From a virus: DNA of 44,457 nucleotides. The translations under genes and the position numbers were made by a program. Positions 24,493 to 31,700 of the stretch are shown here, in pieces. Within the stretch, counting starts at the first letter, position 1. Every line of letters starts with the position of its first letter. Under the pieces are notes generated by a model that saw only the letters and a program-made list of their open reading frames with translations, was not told where the DNA came from and searched no databases. The stretch lies in IMG/VR virus record IMGVR_UViG_3300035698_015234, positions 1 to 44,457 of that record. One strand, given 5' to 3'.

Positions 24493-25409
24493 GTTTCCAT
24501 CTCTCTAGCTATAAGTTCTGCTATACATAATCTCTTGGATAAAGCAGCAAATCTTTTATTTAAACATATATTAATAATACCATCTTTAGAACCATAATGT
24601 CCAGTAGGTATATTGCCATACTTTAATTTTGAAGATGCAATACGATTAGTAATATTTTCCATTTGCACACTCTTACGAAACTTATCCTTAAAACAATCTT
24701 GGATATTTAGTTGAAACTTAGTATGTTGTTTGTCTTTTAATTTAACATCCGTAAAATCCATTTTGGCAGTAGGTATATCTTTCCATCCTTTATTACCACA
24801 TATCTTTCCCTTCTTTTCACCTGTAGTATATACCATTCGATTATTACCATTTATGCCATGCAATACACTATCCTGATTAAACTTTTCACCTAATTTTTCC
24901 ATTATTTTTTTCTGTTTATCAAAATCATCCTTGTGATGATGAACCATAATTGATTTGGCAGTTTTGGACGTAAGTTCAACATCGTCGTGAAACACAATAA
25001 AACTATGTTCCTGACCACCTCCATAATTCCCTAATGCTTCTGTATATGGTACACCTAATTTCTCCAATTCGTCTCGTAAAGCTAAATGCCTTTCGTGAAA
25101 ATACTCATCGTCAGGTTTCATGTTTTCTTCTGCCGGGTCATTTTCATTTCTACCACCCGACACAACAGTAAAATACCCCTTATCCAATGTTTCTTTCAAT
25201 AAAGGCTTATTTAAAACAGCATGATGTTGTGGTTTAAGATGTTTTACATTCCTGTCTGGTTTCCATTTTACATGAGGTGGAGGGGCTTTTGCTGGCTTGT
25301 CAGAGCCTTCTGGTGGTGACTCTCTATATTCATAAGAGCCATCATCTTTATGATGTCGCCATAATACCCTATCACCTTCAGGAGCTTCCCATTTTTTATT
25401 ATTTGGCAT
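24489..25409 (-). CDS. DUF3293-like protein
   Basis: 306 residues with a GATATT-class element 20 bases before the start and SD AGAGGG. Residues ~80-145 hold YFTVVSGGRNENDPAEENM, then a helix, then GNYGGGQEHSFIVF, matching in outline the small DUF3293-like domain that large phages often fuse to other modules: an SxGRN loop, helix and a Glu/His-Ser-Phe strand. The N-terminal 50 residues are Pro/Lys-rich and the C-terminal part is basic. No activity is established for this domain. Confidence 0.5.
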   Translation of the reverse strand: MPNNKKWEAPEGDRVLWRHHKDDGSYEYRESPPEGSDKPAKAPPPHVKWKPDRNVKHLKPQHHAVLNKPLLKETLDKGYFTVVSGGRNENDPAEENMKPDDEYFHERHLALRDELEKLGVPYTEALGNYGGGQEHSFIVFHDDVELTSKTAKSIMVHHHKDDFDKQKKIMEKLGEKFNQDSVLHGINGNNRMVYTTGEKKGKICGNKGWKDIPTAKMDFTDVKLKDKQHTKFQLNIQDCFKDKFRKSVQMENITNRIASSKLKYGNIPTGHYGSKDGIINICLNKRFAALSKRLCIAELIAREMET

Positions 25410-25428
25410 AGATATCCCTCTATAATGA

Positions 25429-25452
25429 GCAGGAATATCAAAGAATTATGAG
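25429..25452 (-). promoter_or_regulatory. GATATT-class promoter-like element (copy 5, divergent)
   Basis: The minus strand reads CATAATTCTTTGATATTCCT, 20 bases before the ATG at 25409. It is less AT-pure than the other copies but keeps TTTGATATT and the distance. Confidence 0.4.
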
Positions 25453-25471
25453 AAGAGATAATGCAGGACTA

Positions 25472-25822
25472 TCAGACAATAAACCACTTGGATAAAAAAA
25501 GTCTTAACTTTTTCATATAATATATAATAAAATTTGAAGATACTGATCCACCTTCTATCCAGCCATTAGTGGAATTCATCATAATCCTACCATCATTATA
25601 TACTCGAAATTGGAAACTGGTAATCATTTTGCAAGGATAGCATACCCCTGCTAACCTAAACTCAAGACAGTTGTTTTGTTCAATTATATTTCCTCGCAAG
25701 TCTTGTACTGGGTTTTTGCAAGAAAAACATTTCCCCTGAAAATCACTCAAAGTAACACCATTCTTAAAATAAGGAAAAACAACAGGACTGGCATCTATAT
25801 ACTGTTGTGGAGATAATGTCAT
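25472..25822 (-). CDS. Zinc-binding small protein
   Basis: 116 residues from the ATG at 25822, eight bases after the upstream stop; a GTG start at 25882 inside the upstream gene is the alternative. CFSCKNP near residue 30 and CYPCKMI near residue 60 form a CxxC-x~30-CxxC zinc site. The end is hydrophobic and basic (FIIYYMKKLRLFLSKWF) and might touch a membrane. SD is weak. No family recognised. Confidence 0.45.
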   Translation of the reverse strand: MTLSPQQYIDASPVVFPYFKNGVTLSDFQGKCFSCKNPVQDLRGNIIEQNNCLEFRLAGVCYPCKMITSFQFRVYNDGRIMMNSTNGWIEGGSVSSNFIIYYMKKLRLFLSKWFIV

Positions 25823-25829
25823 AGAATTC

Positions 25830-26504
25830 TTATATTCTGGCAACAAATGCCATAATCTGAAGATACCGTTTGTGATCTTCACTGCCCTTGATAAGTAATC
25901 CCGAATGACTCATTTGCTTGGTATCAGGAGAAGTTTTCGCTTCCAATGCTGCAAAATTAGTCGGCTGAAACTTCACATTCCAAATTCGACCTTCGTTACT
26001 GAACCTGTCCACCTTCTGTTCGAATATATCCAAATGGACATACATTGGATCATTTCTGAAAGTGATAAATTGGAAAAGGTCAATAGGACGAAGCGATTTA
26101 CCACTTTTTTTCCTACCATCAAATTTACTACTGATAGTGAAATAAGCATCTGTCAACTTACTGCCTACGGCATCTCGCCAACAAGAATCGTGATCACATT
26201 CCAAAAACCATTCCGATACGTTTTCAGAATAAATACAACTTTCTTCCCATCCTTTTGCATCCTTTCGTGGTTCCCAAAATAGAACCTTGGTGTAATTACT
26301 AGGACGTTGGAATATAAAATACAATGTTTTATGAATATTTAATTGCTTCCGTTCAAGAGTGTTACCATCCTCTGCAAAGCCGTGATCGCTAATGCTCATT
26401 TCAATACCCAAAAGCAAACCCAGTTTTCTATCTGAAAAGCGTGGGAGCATAGCTTCAACAATGCGACTAATAGCCGATCCTGCATCCAAATTAACAATAC
26501 TCAT
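25830..26504 (-). CDS. Unknown protein of the accessory island
   Basis: 224 residues with AAAGGAG before its ATG; the SD and start lie in a 19-bp tandem duplication. The sequence is mixed alpha/beta (NIHKTLYFIFQRPSNYTKVL, LRPIDLFQFITFRNDPMYVH) with a Cys/His pair (ECDHDSCWRD). No catalytic signature is evident. It forms a unit with the 101-residue gene upstream and the zinc protein downstream. Confidence 0.55.
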   Translation of the reverse strand: MSIVNLDAGSAISRIVEAMLPRFSDRKLGLLLGIEMSISDHGFAEDGNTLERKQLNIHKTLYFIFQRPSNYTKVLFWEPRKDAKGWEESCIYSENVSEWFLECDHDSCWRDAVGSKLTDAYFTISSKFDGRKKSGKSLRPIDLFQFITFRNDPMYVHLDIFEQKVDRFSNEGRIWNVKFQPTNFAALEAKTSPDTKQMSHSGLLIKGSEDHKRYLQIMAFVARI

Positions 26505-26538
26505 TTTGATCTCCTTTTCTCATTTTGATCTCCTTTTC
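26501..26538 (-). repeat. 19-bp tandem duplication of an SD plus start codon
   Basis: 26501-26519 and 26520-26538 are identical. Each unit contains AAAAGGAGATCAAAATG on the minus strand, so a decoy ATG with its own SD lies 19 bases before the real start and opens a 10-codon frame in another phase. Confidence 0.95.
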
Positions 26539-26842
26539 ACGAAAACGAAGTAATCCCATGCCGTTTTAGAACTTCACCAATTTTTTCGATAACCTTTTCG
26601 CCTTTCTTTCTATTCCAACAAGGATATTCTTCATCTTTATGTCCAGCATAGTGAGTCGTATCAATAATCATATTGATTAATTCATCAATGGTTCCAACAA
26701 ACCCTTCCTTTTCGAGTTCCAGTTTGACGGAATACAGAAGCCCACCAAAAACATTAATCAGGTTAAACTTGATAGCCCTGATATTGTTATCAATTGCTTC
26801 ACCAATCTCTTCTTTAATTGCATCTTCAATTCCTGTATTCAT
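26537..26842 (-). CDS. Small acidic protein, unknown
   Basis: 101 residues, SD GGAGG. Acidic helical start (IEDAIKEEIGEAIDNNIRAI) then an alpha-rich core with a Tyr/His/Cys segment (HYAGHKDEEYPCWNRKKGEK). It is the first gene after a CCGGATTT-class promoter at 26861. No family recognised. Confidence 0.55.
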   Translation of the reverse strand: MNTGIEDAIKEEIGEAIDNNIRAIKFNLINVFGGLLYSVKLELEKEGFVGTIDELINMIIDTTHYAGHKDEEYPCWNRKKGEKVIEKIGEVLKRHGITSFS

Positions 26843-26860
26843 TACTTTCCTCCTTGTCCT

Positions 26861-26893
26861 TATATTGCAATAGAAAGCTAAAAATCCGGAAAA
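26861..26893 (-). promoter_or_regulatory. CCGGATTT-class promoter (copy 2)
   Basis: TTTTCCGGATTT, 12 bases, TGCAATATAAGG on the minus strand, ending 19 bases before the ATG at 26842. Matches the element at 31658 almost base for base in both boxes. Confidence 0.65.
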
Positions 26894-26896
26894 TAT

Positions 26897-27988
26897 TTAA
26901 GGCATAGTCAATTCACGATATAATTCATCAATTGCCTTTTCATCAGCACCCCAAGGCAAAACAGAAGAATCCTTCAATAAATCCATATTGGCCATACGCT
27001 TTTTAACATCAGCCATCAAATACTCATGAGTATAATGCCCAGCCCGAATATCCCGAAGATATTTAAGTTCTGCACCCTGAAACCTGATAATCGGTTCCCC
27101 GGTTTTTAGAATAGCCTCACCAGACATAAGCAAACGAACACAGTGTTGCATATTTTTAACATCATAATCCACTTCGCCTTTTTCCTGTGAAACCCAGCGA
27201 CTAGGATTGCGTTCTTGCATCCAAGTCCAATAGTTTTTCCAATCCTGCCTCGCTTTTTTATATTCGCATTCATTGTAAATAAGTAAGCCAACAAAACGCC
27301 CCTGTTCTTCCTCAATCGGAATACTATCACAAACTAAATTACCATCACGAAAAACACCTTTGGCTTCAGAACCATAGTAATAAAGCCGATAAGTGTCTTG
27401 CACATGCTCCAAACCAGCCACATGGCACATTTCCAATGGATAACCCCCATCCATCAAAGTCTCTCCATACGGCACAGGACGACTCGGAGGCTCGTGATTT
27501 TCCACATCAAAACTGCCTCTTCCAATTACCCAACAAAAATCTTCCCGTTTTGGAGGTTCTTTGGATTGTGGATTATTTACCCATTTATTCTCGCCTTTCG
27601 CCTTTTTGATCTGTGCCCAAGCATATCCGCAAAACGTATGATATGCCTTCTTGCTCACAAATAACTTGCGACATTCAATAAGACGTTTCATCCTATCATC
27701 GCATCTCATAATACAATCTTTAGGCATAAAGAGAAATTCAATAATATTAGGATTAGACTCCTTGGCAAGAGACATAAACTTCGCCAATTCATAATACTTA
27801 ACATCAATAGGTTTCTCTTGCCCTATCTCGGTAAAAGTCTGAAGAATAGAAACTCGTTTTTTCATAGGAACAATAAATATCCCACGATAATCTATATCAC
27901 TCGTAGGAATAGAAGTTCCATAGGCATGTGAACCAGTCATAGCCTTGAAAATAATCCAATCTGTCTTTTCTAACATTTCAATGTTCAT
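26897..27988 (-). CDS. rlaP: RlaP-type nucleotidyltransferase (RNA repair-associated)
   Basis: 363 residues from the ATG at 27988, SD AAAGGAG; the longer frame to 28033 runs into the promoter. GSHAYGTSIPTSDIDYRG at residues 19-36 is the polymerase-beta-type nucleotidyltransferase signature: the GS helix start followed by D31-x-D33, which bind metal and NTP. NPNIIEFLF near residue 80 is typical of the PF10127 family (named RlaP, also COG3541), whose bacterial members are linked with RNA repair genes. The substrate is not known; a tRNA or broken RNA end is inferred. It has its own CCGGATTT-class promoter and shares the island with a Ro protein. Confidence 0.82.
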   Translation of the reverse strand: MNIEMLEKTDWIIFKAMTGSHAYGTSIPTSDIDYRGIFIVPMKKRVSILQTFTEIGQEKPIDVKYYELAKFMSLAKESNPNIIEFLFMPKDCIMRCDDRMKRLIECRKLFVSKKAYHTFCGYAWAQIKKAKGENKWVNNPQSKEPPKREDFCWVIGRGSFDVENHEPPSRPVPYGETLMDGGYPLEMCHVAGLEHVQDTYRLYYYGSEAKGVFRDGNLVCDSIPIEEEQGRFVGLLIYNECEYKKARQDWKNYWTWMQERNPSRWVSQEKGEVDYDVKNMQHCVRLLMSGEAILKTGEPIIRFQGAELKYLRDIRAGHYTHEYLMADVKKRMANMDLLKDSSVLPWGADEKAIDELYRELTMP

Positions 27989-28020
27989 TTTTCTCCTTTG
28001 ATTAATAATAAATCTAACCC

Positions 28021-28053
28021 TGTATTGCATCAAGTCATTAAAAATCCGGAAAA
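28021..28053 (-). promoter_or_regulatory. CCGGATTT-class promoter (copy 3)
   Basis: TTTTCCGGATTT, 12 bases, TGCAATACA on the minus strand, 33 bases before the RlaP start. It is embedded in a duplicated 78-base segment whose other copy is at 29435-29512. Confidence 0.65.
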
Positions 28054-28099
28054 TCTATACTGTTTGTTCTACTTTGCAATTCAGAAAATCATTACTTTT
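28022..28099 (-). repeat. 78-base direct repeat, copy 1 (promoter plus gene-end fragment)
   Basis: 63 bases (28037-28099) are identical to 29450-29512 and the next 15 match with three differences. This copy includes a CCGGATTT-class promoter and a detached fragment encoding the last 13 codons of the arginase-like gene (SNDFLNCKVEQTV plus stop). The gap from 28100 to 28155 holds nothing else I recognise. Confidence 0.95.
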
Positions 28100-28155
28100 T
28101 ATTGTAATTTTCCTCATGATTTCCGAATTGGTTTTCAATTTTTAGTTGTGAAGGT

Positions 28156-28674
28156 TTATAAAATATTCGTTAGTTTCATAATAATTTCATTTTTTGGCAA
28201 AGGACAATTTTTAATCCATTCTATATTGCTCTTAACCTTCCAGATAGATGCATCAACGCCACTTATACTTACTCCCCTGAATATGTTAAGGCGAAGGCTT
28301 TTTTCACGACATTGCTTGGCTGTGAACTCATTACGCAACATATTAGTAAGTTCGTTGAAGTTAAACGCATCATATTGATTATGAAGCGTTATTGTTATCC
28401 CATCAGAAGCACACAAGACTTGGAACACTGCATTGGTATCACCAGTTTCAGCCATATAGACATAGACTTTAGCATCTGATTCTTTGCGGATTTGGTCAAT
28501 CACATCTCTCACCAAATTAGGATTAAGCATAGGTTCGCCACCTGTCAAAAGAACTTGGTCAAACCCCTTAAAAGTTTTAATCACTGGAATGGAATCTAAA
28601 TCCCAATCATTATTGCAACAACCTGCACAATGTCGATTGCATTTGCGGAATAAAACAAGTCGTAGAATTTTCAT
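28156..28674 (-). CDS. Short radical SAM protein
   Basis: 172 residues. CNRHCAGC at residues 12-19 is the CxxxCxxC [4Fe-4S] motif that binds S-adenosylmethionine, and LLTGGEPML near residue 43 is the GGE motif. The protein is much shorter than most radical SAM enzymes, near the size of NrdG-type activases, but lacks any distinctive activase sequence that I can name. It is overlapped by the upstream gene (ATGA), so the two are made together. Substrate unknown. Confidence 0.75.
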   Translation of the reverse strand: MKILRLVLFRKCNRHCAGCCNNDWDLDSIPVIKTFKGFDQVLLTGGEPMLNPNLVRDVIDQIRKESDAKVYVYMAETGDTNAVFQVLCASDGITITLHNQYDAFNFNELTNMLRNEFTAKQCREKSLRLNIFRGVSISGVDASIWKVKSNIEWIKNCPLPKNEIIMKLTNIL

Positions 28675-28985
28675 TGATACATCAACTCCTCATCAAAAAC
28701 GAATCCAAATGGCTTCAATACTGCATCAATAACATCTTCATCAGTTTCCTTCTGGGGCAATTTGGCACTTGTACTACCACCTTCTGCAATTACCCATTTC
28801 TTATATCTTACCCTTACTTGTCCTGCGGAAACCGGCTTTGCAACACTCTTAGTTTCCATTTCATAAACTAAACTCTTATGATTGCTAGAATAAGCAAAAG
28901 CATTGCAAAACAATACACTACCATCATCAAAACAGACATACTTGTATTGCCAACTAGGTTCAAATTTATCAGGACTAATGCTCAT
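28671..28985 (-). CDS. Partner protein of the radical SAM gene, unknown
   Basis: 104 residues, ending with an ATGA overlap into the radical SAM gene. Aromatic strand-rich start (SWQYKYVCFDDGSVLFC) followed by basic strands (GQVRVRYKKWVIAEGG) and an acidic C-terminus. It could be a substrate or partner protein of the radical SAM enzyme, as overlapping pairs of this kind often are; this is inference from coupling only. Confidence 0.5.
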   Translation of the reverse strand: MSISPDKFEPSWQYKYVCFDDGSVLFCNAFAYSSNHKSLVYEMETKSVAKPVSAGQVRVRYKKWVIAEGGSTSAKLPQKETDEDVIDAVLKPFGFVFDEELMYQ

Positions 28986-28988
28986 TTA

Positions 28989-29180
28989 TTATCCTATTCG
29001 AGCTTGATATACTGTTTCAATACATTTCATTCCAGTTTCATCTTCAGTAAGTTCATGTGGTTGACACCCTAAAAGATCATAATCCCTGATAATTACTTCA
29101 ACATCTTTAGCCTTTTCTATTACAGAAACCATATCATGATTAACTTGAATAATCACTCGTAGTGTATCTTTTTTACTCAT
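28989..29180 (-). CDS. Small acidic protein, unknown
   Basis: 63 residues, a compact alpha/beta sequence (DTLRVIIQVNHDMVSVIEKA then EVIIRDYDLLGCQ). ATGA overlap with the gene upstream. No SD was needed because of the coupling. Unknown function. Confidence 0.5.
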   Translation of the reverse strand: MSKKDTLRVIIQVNHDMVSVIEKAKDVEVIIRDYDLLGCQPHELTEDETGMKCIETVYQARIG

Positions 29181-29428
29181 TTGTTGTCCTTAATTAACAT
29201 ATCAGCACAATGTTTACAATAATATGCTTGAAATGGTGTACCTTCCTGATCCCACATCCATCCTTGCCTTGCCGCCTCGTTCCACGATACAGGATATGGA
29301 TTATGTCCATCTTCCGGTTTCCATCTGCTCTGTATCATATATACACTACCTAAGCCAGAATTGCATCTAATGCAACCATCAGCAGCAGCAGTACCTTCTT
29401 CTTTTGCTTCTATGGGTTGTAAATTCAT
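29177..29428 (-). CDS. Zinc-binding small protein, possibly leaderless
   Basis: 83 residues. CIRCNS near residue 19 and CKHCADM near residue 71 form a zinc site. The ATG at 29428 has no SD; the -10-like box of the CCGGATTT-class promoter ends about six bases before it, so the transcript would begin at or near the start codon. An upstream TTG lies inside the promoter and is rejected. Function unknown. Confidence 0.5.
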   Translation of the reverse strand: MNLQPIEAKEEGTAAADGCIRCNSGLGSVYMIQSRWKPEDGHNPYPVSWNEAARQGWMWDQEGTPFQAYYCKHCADMLIKDNK

Positions 29429-29433
29429 AATAT

Positions 29434-29466
29434 AGTATTGCGTCAAATTATTAAAAATCCGGAAAA
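29434..29466 (-). promoter_or_regulatory. CCGGATTT-class promoter (copy 4)
   Basis: TTTTCCGGATTT, 12 bases, CGCAATACTA on the minus strand, immediately before the ATG at 29428 and after the stop of the arginase-like gene at 29468. Confidence 0.65.
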
Positions 29467-29512
29467 TCTATACTGTTTGTTCTACTTTGCAATTCAGAAA
29501 ATCATTACTTTT
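29435..29512 (-). repeat. 78-base direct repeat, copy 2
   Basis: Partner of 28022-28099. Here it holds the genuine 3' end of the arginase-like gene and the promoter that follows it. Confidence 0.95.
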
Positions 29513-30214
29513 GACTGTTCCAACTTTCATAATTTTCATTTTCATAGCCTGAAATTGCTTGTCTGCTTTTAAAGCGTTTTTCAAGTCTTTTTCTGTCCAA
29601 CGCTCTTTTAATGGATTCCAATCTCCATCTTGCATGGAATATGGCCTTATAGGACTCGCCAAACCCTCCACAAAGCCCAAAAACGCCTTGTCTAGCCAAG
29701 GAGGTACCCAACAACCACTCCGACAAATATGAGCCATTACAGAACCTTTTAAGCCCAAATCCATCCCTTTATGATAAGTTACCACTTCTACCTTGTTTTT
29801 CATATCTTTTGGCAATTCGCAATTTTCATCCTGCCATCCAGGTTTTACCCAAGTCACTTTACGATTCTTACCCTTATTTAACCATTCCCTTAACCAATTG
29901 TGACAATAAATACCCTTATTTGATTTCCAACAATCATGATGTGCATCAAAAAGCACAATCCTGTTAATCCCTCTTGTTAGATTATAAGCAAAAGCATGAG
30001 AATCTGAAACCCAAGTAGGAAAAGAAAAATTGACAGATTTGAATTGATCCCAAAAACCAATTTCATTTCCATCAGTTTTCATCTGATCCATAATATTGAT
30101 ACGAGTTCCCCAAATCATTTTGAGAAAGAGTAAAGACTCCTTGTGCCCAAAATCCCATTCTGGTTTTTCAGGTACAAAAAAATCAAAATCAACTGTCAAT
30201 AAGGTTTTCATCAT
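29468..30214 (-). CDS. Arginase/UPF0489-like protein
   Basis: 248 residues. LLTVDFDFFVP at the start and RIVLFDAHHDCW near residue 90 resemble the metal-binding strands of the arginase/ureohydrolase fold and of UPF0489 proteins, where Asp-x-His-His-Asp binds metal. The second half is basic and Trp-rich without the usual second metal motif, so the activity is doubtful. TAATG overlap with the gene upstream. Its last 13 codons plus the following promoter are duplicated at 28022-28099. Confidence 0.55.
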   Translation of the reverse strand: MMKTLLTVDFDFFVPEKPEWDFGHKESLLFLKMIWGTRINIMDQMKTDGNEIGFWDQFKSVNFSFPTWVSDSHAFAYNLTRGINRIVLFDAHHDCWKSNKGIYCHNWLREWLNKGKNRKVTWVKPGWQDENCELPKDMKNKVEVVTYHKGMDLGLKGSVMAHICRSGCWVPPWLDKAFLGFVEGLASPIRPYSMQDGDWNPLKERWTEKDLKNALKADKQFQAMKMKIMKVGTVKSNDFLNCKVEQTV

Positions 30215-30411
30215 TAAAATAATTCGTTGGTTTTTTTCTTAAGACAGTCCGGGCAGATATTGCCACCATCATTATTATTGAAAGGATCAGCAGGTTGTCC
30301 TTCTCTTTCATCAAAGAGCTTTCCACAAAAGTAGCAGTTAACACTATATTTTTCAATCCAATCAGCTAGTTCACGTAATTCGGTTGCGACTTGTTTTACA
30401 TTTTTATTCAT
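30214..30411 (-). CDS. Small zinc-ribbon protein
   Basis: 65 residues from the ATG at 30411 with GAGGAG upstream. A helical start (VKQVATELRELADWIEKY) is followed by CYFCGKLF and CPDCLKKK, a CxxC...CxxC zinc ribbon with a long Asp/Asn-rich loop. The N-terminal helix VKQVATELRELAD is faintly like the shared helix of the head proteins. Unknown role. Confidence 0.55.
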   Translation of the reverse strand: MNKNVKQVATELRELADWIEKYSVNCYFCGKLFDEREGQPADPFNNNDGGNICPDCLKKKTNELF

Positions 30412-30413
30412 AA

Positions 30414-30641
30414 TCACTCCTCATTTAGTAAGTCACAAATAATATGGTCCTTCCCACCATTTAACGAGTAAGGAATATTATCACACGAACTTAATGAACT
30501 GCAAATTAATTTACCATAAAACGAACCATCACTTGACTGTTTAACTATTACTTTATATCCCCATTTACTTTGTAGAATATCTCCCACAGCAATCTTGTTG
30601 CCATTATCATCTTTCATTCCTGTCTGGATGTTTTTTTTCAT
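30414..30641 (-). CDS. YopX-like small protein
   Basis: 75 residues from the ATG at 30641, SD AAAGGA. TGMKDDNGNKIAVGDIL matches the YopX-family opening (a TGxxDxxGxxIxxGDI pattern), a small beta-barrel domain common in phages and without known activity. Directly downstream of a small membrane protein gene. Confidence 0.6.
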   Translation of the reverse strand: MKKNIQTGMKDDNGNKIAVGDILQSKWGYKVIVKQSSDGSFYGKLICSSLSSCDNIPYSLNGGKDHIICDLLNEE

Positions 30642-30643
30642 AG

Positions 30644-30811
30644 TTATATCCTTTTCTTTGGTAAACAAGATATGGCAGTTGCGACAATCACGGGAAACAT
30701 AATGAACCACCAAGACCAACCAATTTGACCCGAAAGTTTAAGTAGGATAACTCCCATCCACATTATGCCAAAAATTCCTGGAGGTAATTTGATAAGAAGA
30801 TTTTTCATCAT
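30644..30811 (-). CDS. Small two-helix membrane protein
   Basis: 55 residues from the ATG at 30811, coupled by TAATG to the gene upstream; an ATG follows at once (30808). Two hydrophobic segments, GIFGIMWMGVILLKL and WFIMFPVIVATAI, are separated by a short polar turn, and the C-terminus is basic (CLPKKRI), so both ends probably face the cytoplasm. Size suits a phage membrane microprotein, for example for host takeover or superinfection exclusion, but that is only a guess. Confidence 0.6.
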   Translation of the reverse strand: MMKNLLIKLPPGIFGIMWMGVILLKLSGQIGWSWWFIMFPVIVATAISCLPKKRI

Positions 30812-31038
30812 TATGACTTTTCAATTGAATCATTAACCAAATTCCGAAGATGCTCACCAGCATCATAACAACCTATCTTATTTGCCATAGGAATTAAATC
30901 TCGAAACTGTTCCATTAGCGAATCTTGACGTTGCGGTTGTTTTTCATTTCCCAAATCCTTCACCTTGAATTCTAGCCATTCCGTATAAGTATTCACAGAA
31001 CCAGAATCGACATATTCCTTCATCAAGGGATTTTTCAT
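30811..31038 (-). CDS. Small hydrophilic protein, unknown
   Basis: 75 residues with TAAGGAG upstream. Helical, with a Glu/Lys/Gln-rich middle and MEQFRDLIPMANKIGCYD. It is coupled to the small membrane protein gene downstream. The bases from 31039 to 31133 contain only a possible 23-codon frame, not accepted. Confidence 0.5.
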   Translation of the reverse strand: MKNPLMKEYVDSGSVNTYTEWLEFKVKDLGNEKQPQRQDSLMEQFRDLIPMANKIGCYDAGEHLRNLVNDSIEKS

Positions 31039-31133
31039 TTTATTTCTCCTTAATAATTACTATTGGCGAATCTTATTTTTAAGACCTTCTTTCTTACCTC
31101 TGGGAACGGTCAAGCCAGCGACCAATAGCAATA

Positions 31134-31505
31134 TTACCCTTTTATCATTTCTTTAATAATCTCTTGATCTACCTTTTGCATTTCATCCTCGGTAGAATGA
31201 TGATGATACCTGAAATTACTAATCAACTTTACATACAAATTGTAGTAAAAACAAAAAATAGCTGAATATTGATAAAAAGGAGTTCTCTTACATCCAACTT
31301 CCGTTTTATGTAAATCAAGAAGTGAATGGATATAGTCGCTCTTTTCTTTAGAATAATTGGGCCAATTTATATTATAAAGATGATTTTTTATTTCTACCAA
31401 CCGTGGTTCAACATCCACTCCAAAGGCTTCAAAATCCTTGGACTGAGCTATCATAACATCGTTCATACTGATATTGCCATCTTTGTCAAATGCTGGAAGA
31501 TTCAT
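31134..31505 (-). CDS. Unknown protein of the accessory island
   Basis: 123 residues, alpha-helical, with an aromatic segment (FYQYSAIFCFYYNLYVKL) and an acidic end (EDEMQKVDQEIIKEMIKG). It follows a 43-residue gene by five bases and is likely co-transcribed from the promoter at 31658. No family recognised. Confidence 0.5.
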   Translation of the reverse strand: MNLPAFDKDGNISMNDVMIAQSKDFEAFGVDVEPRLVEIKNHLYNINWPNYSKEKSDYIHSLLDLHKTEVGCKRTPFYQYSAIFCFYYNLYVKLISNFRYHHHSTEDEMQKVDQEIIKEMIKG

Positions 31506-31509
31506 TATC

Positions 31510-31641
31510 TTACCCTTTCAATTCCCTAACAATACCCTTAAAATGCCATTCAAACCGATAATCACTTAAAAAGCAAACAATATGTAAAACAACTCTACCT
31601 TTACTCGTTCCTGCCATTTTCATCTGAATTGCTTTATTCAT
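31510..31641 (-). CDS. Very small basic protein
   Basis: 43 residues from an ATG with AGGAGA upstream and a CCGGATTT-class promoter 17 bases further up. The sequence is basic with a strand-helix outline (MNKAIQMKMAGTSKGRVVLH, then FLSDYRFEWHFKG). The clear promoter, SD and tight spacing to the next gene argue it is real despite its size. Confidence 0.55.
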   Translation of the reverse strand: MNKAIQMKMAGTSKGRVVLHIVCFLSDYRFEWHFKGIVRELKG

Positions 31642-31657
31642 TCTTCTCTCCTGCCCT

Positions 31658-31690
31658 TATATTGCAACAGAGAACTGAAAATCCGGAAAA
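31658..31690 (-). promoter_or_regulatory. CCGGATTT-class promoter (copy 5)
   Basis: TTTTCCGGATTT, 12 bases, TGCAATATAAGG on the minus strand, just past the stop of the endonuclease gene and before the 43-residue gene. Confidence 0.65.
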
Positions 31691-31700
31691 TAATGAAGAA

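Noticed and set aside
31070-31130. TTG-started frame of 23 codons with a hydrophobic start
   Set aside because: Too short, and without a homologue or a firm SD it cannot be told from chance.
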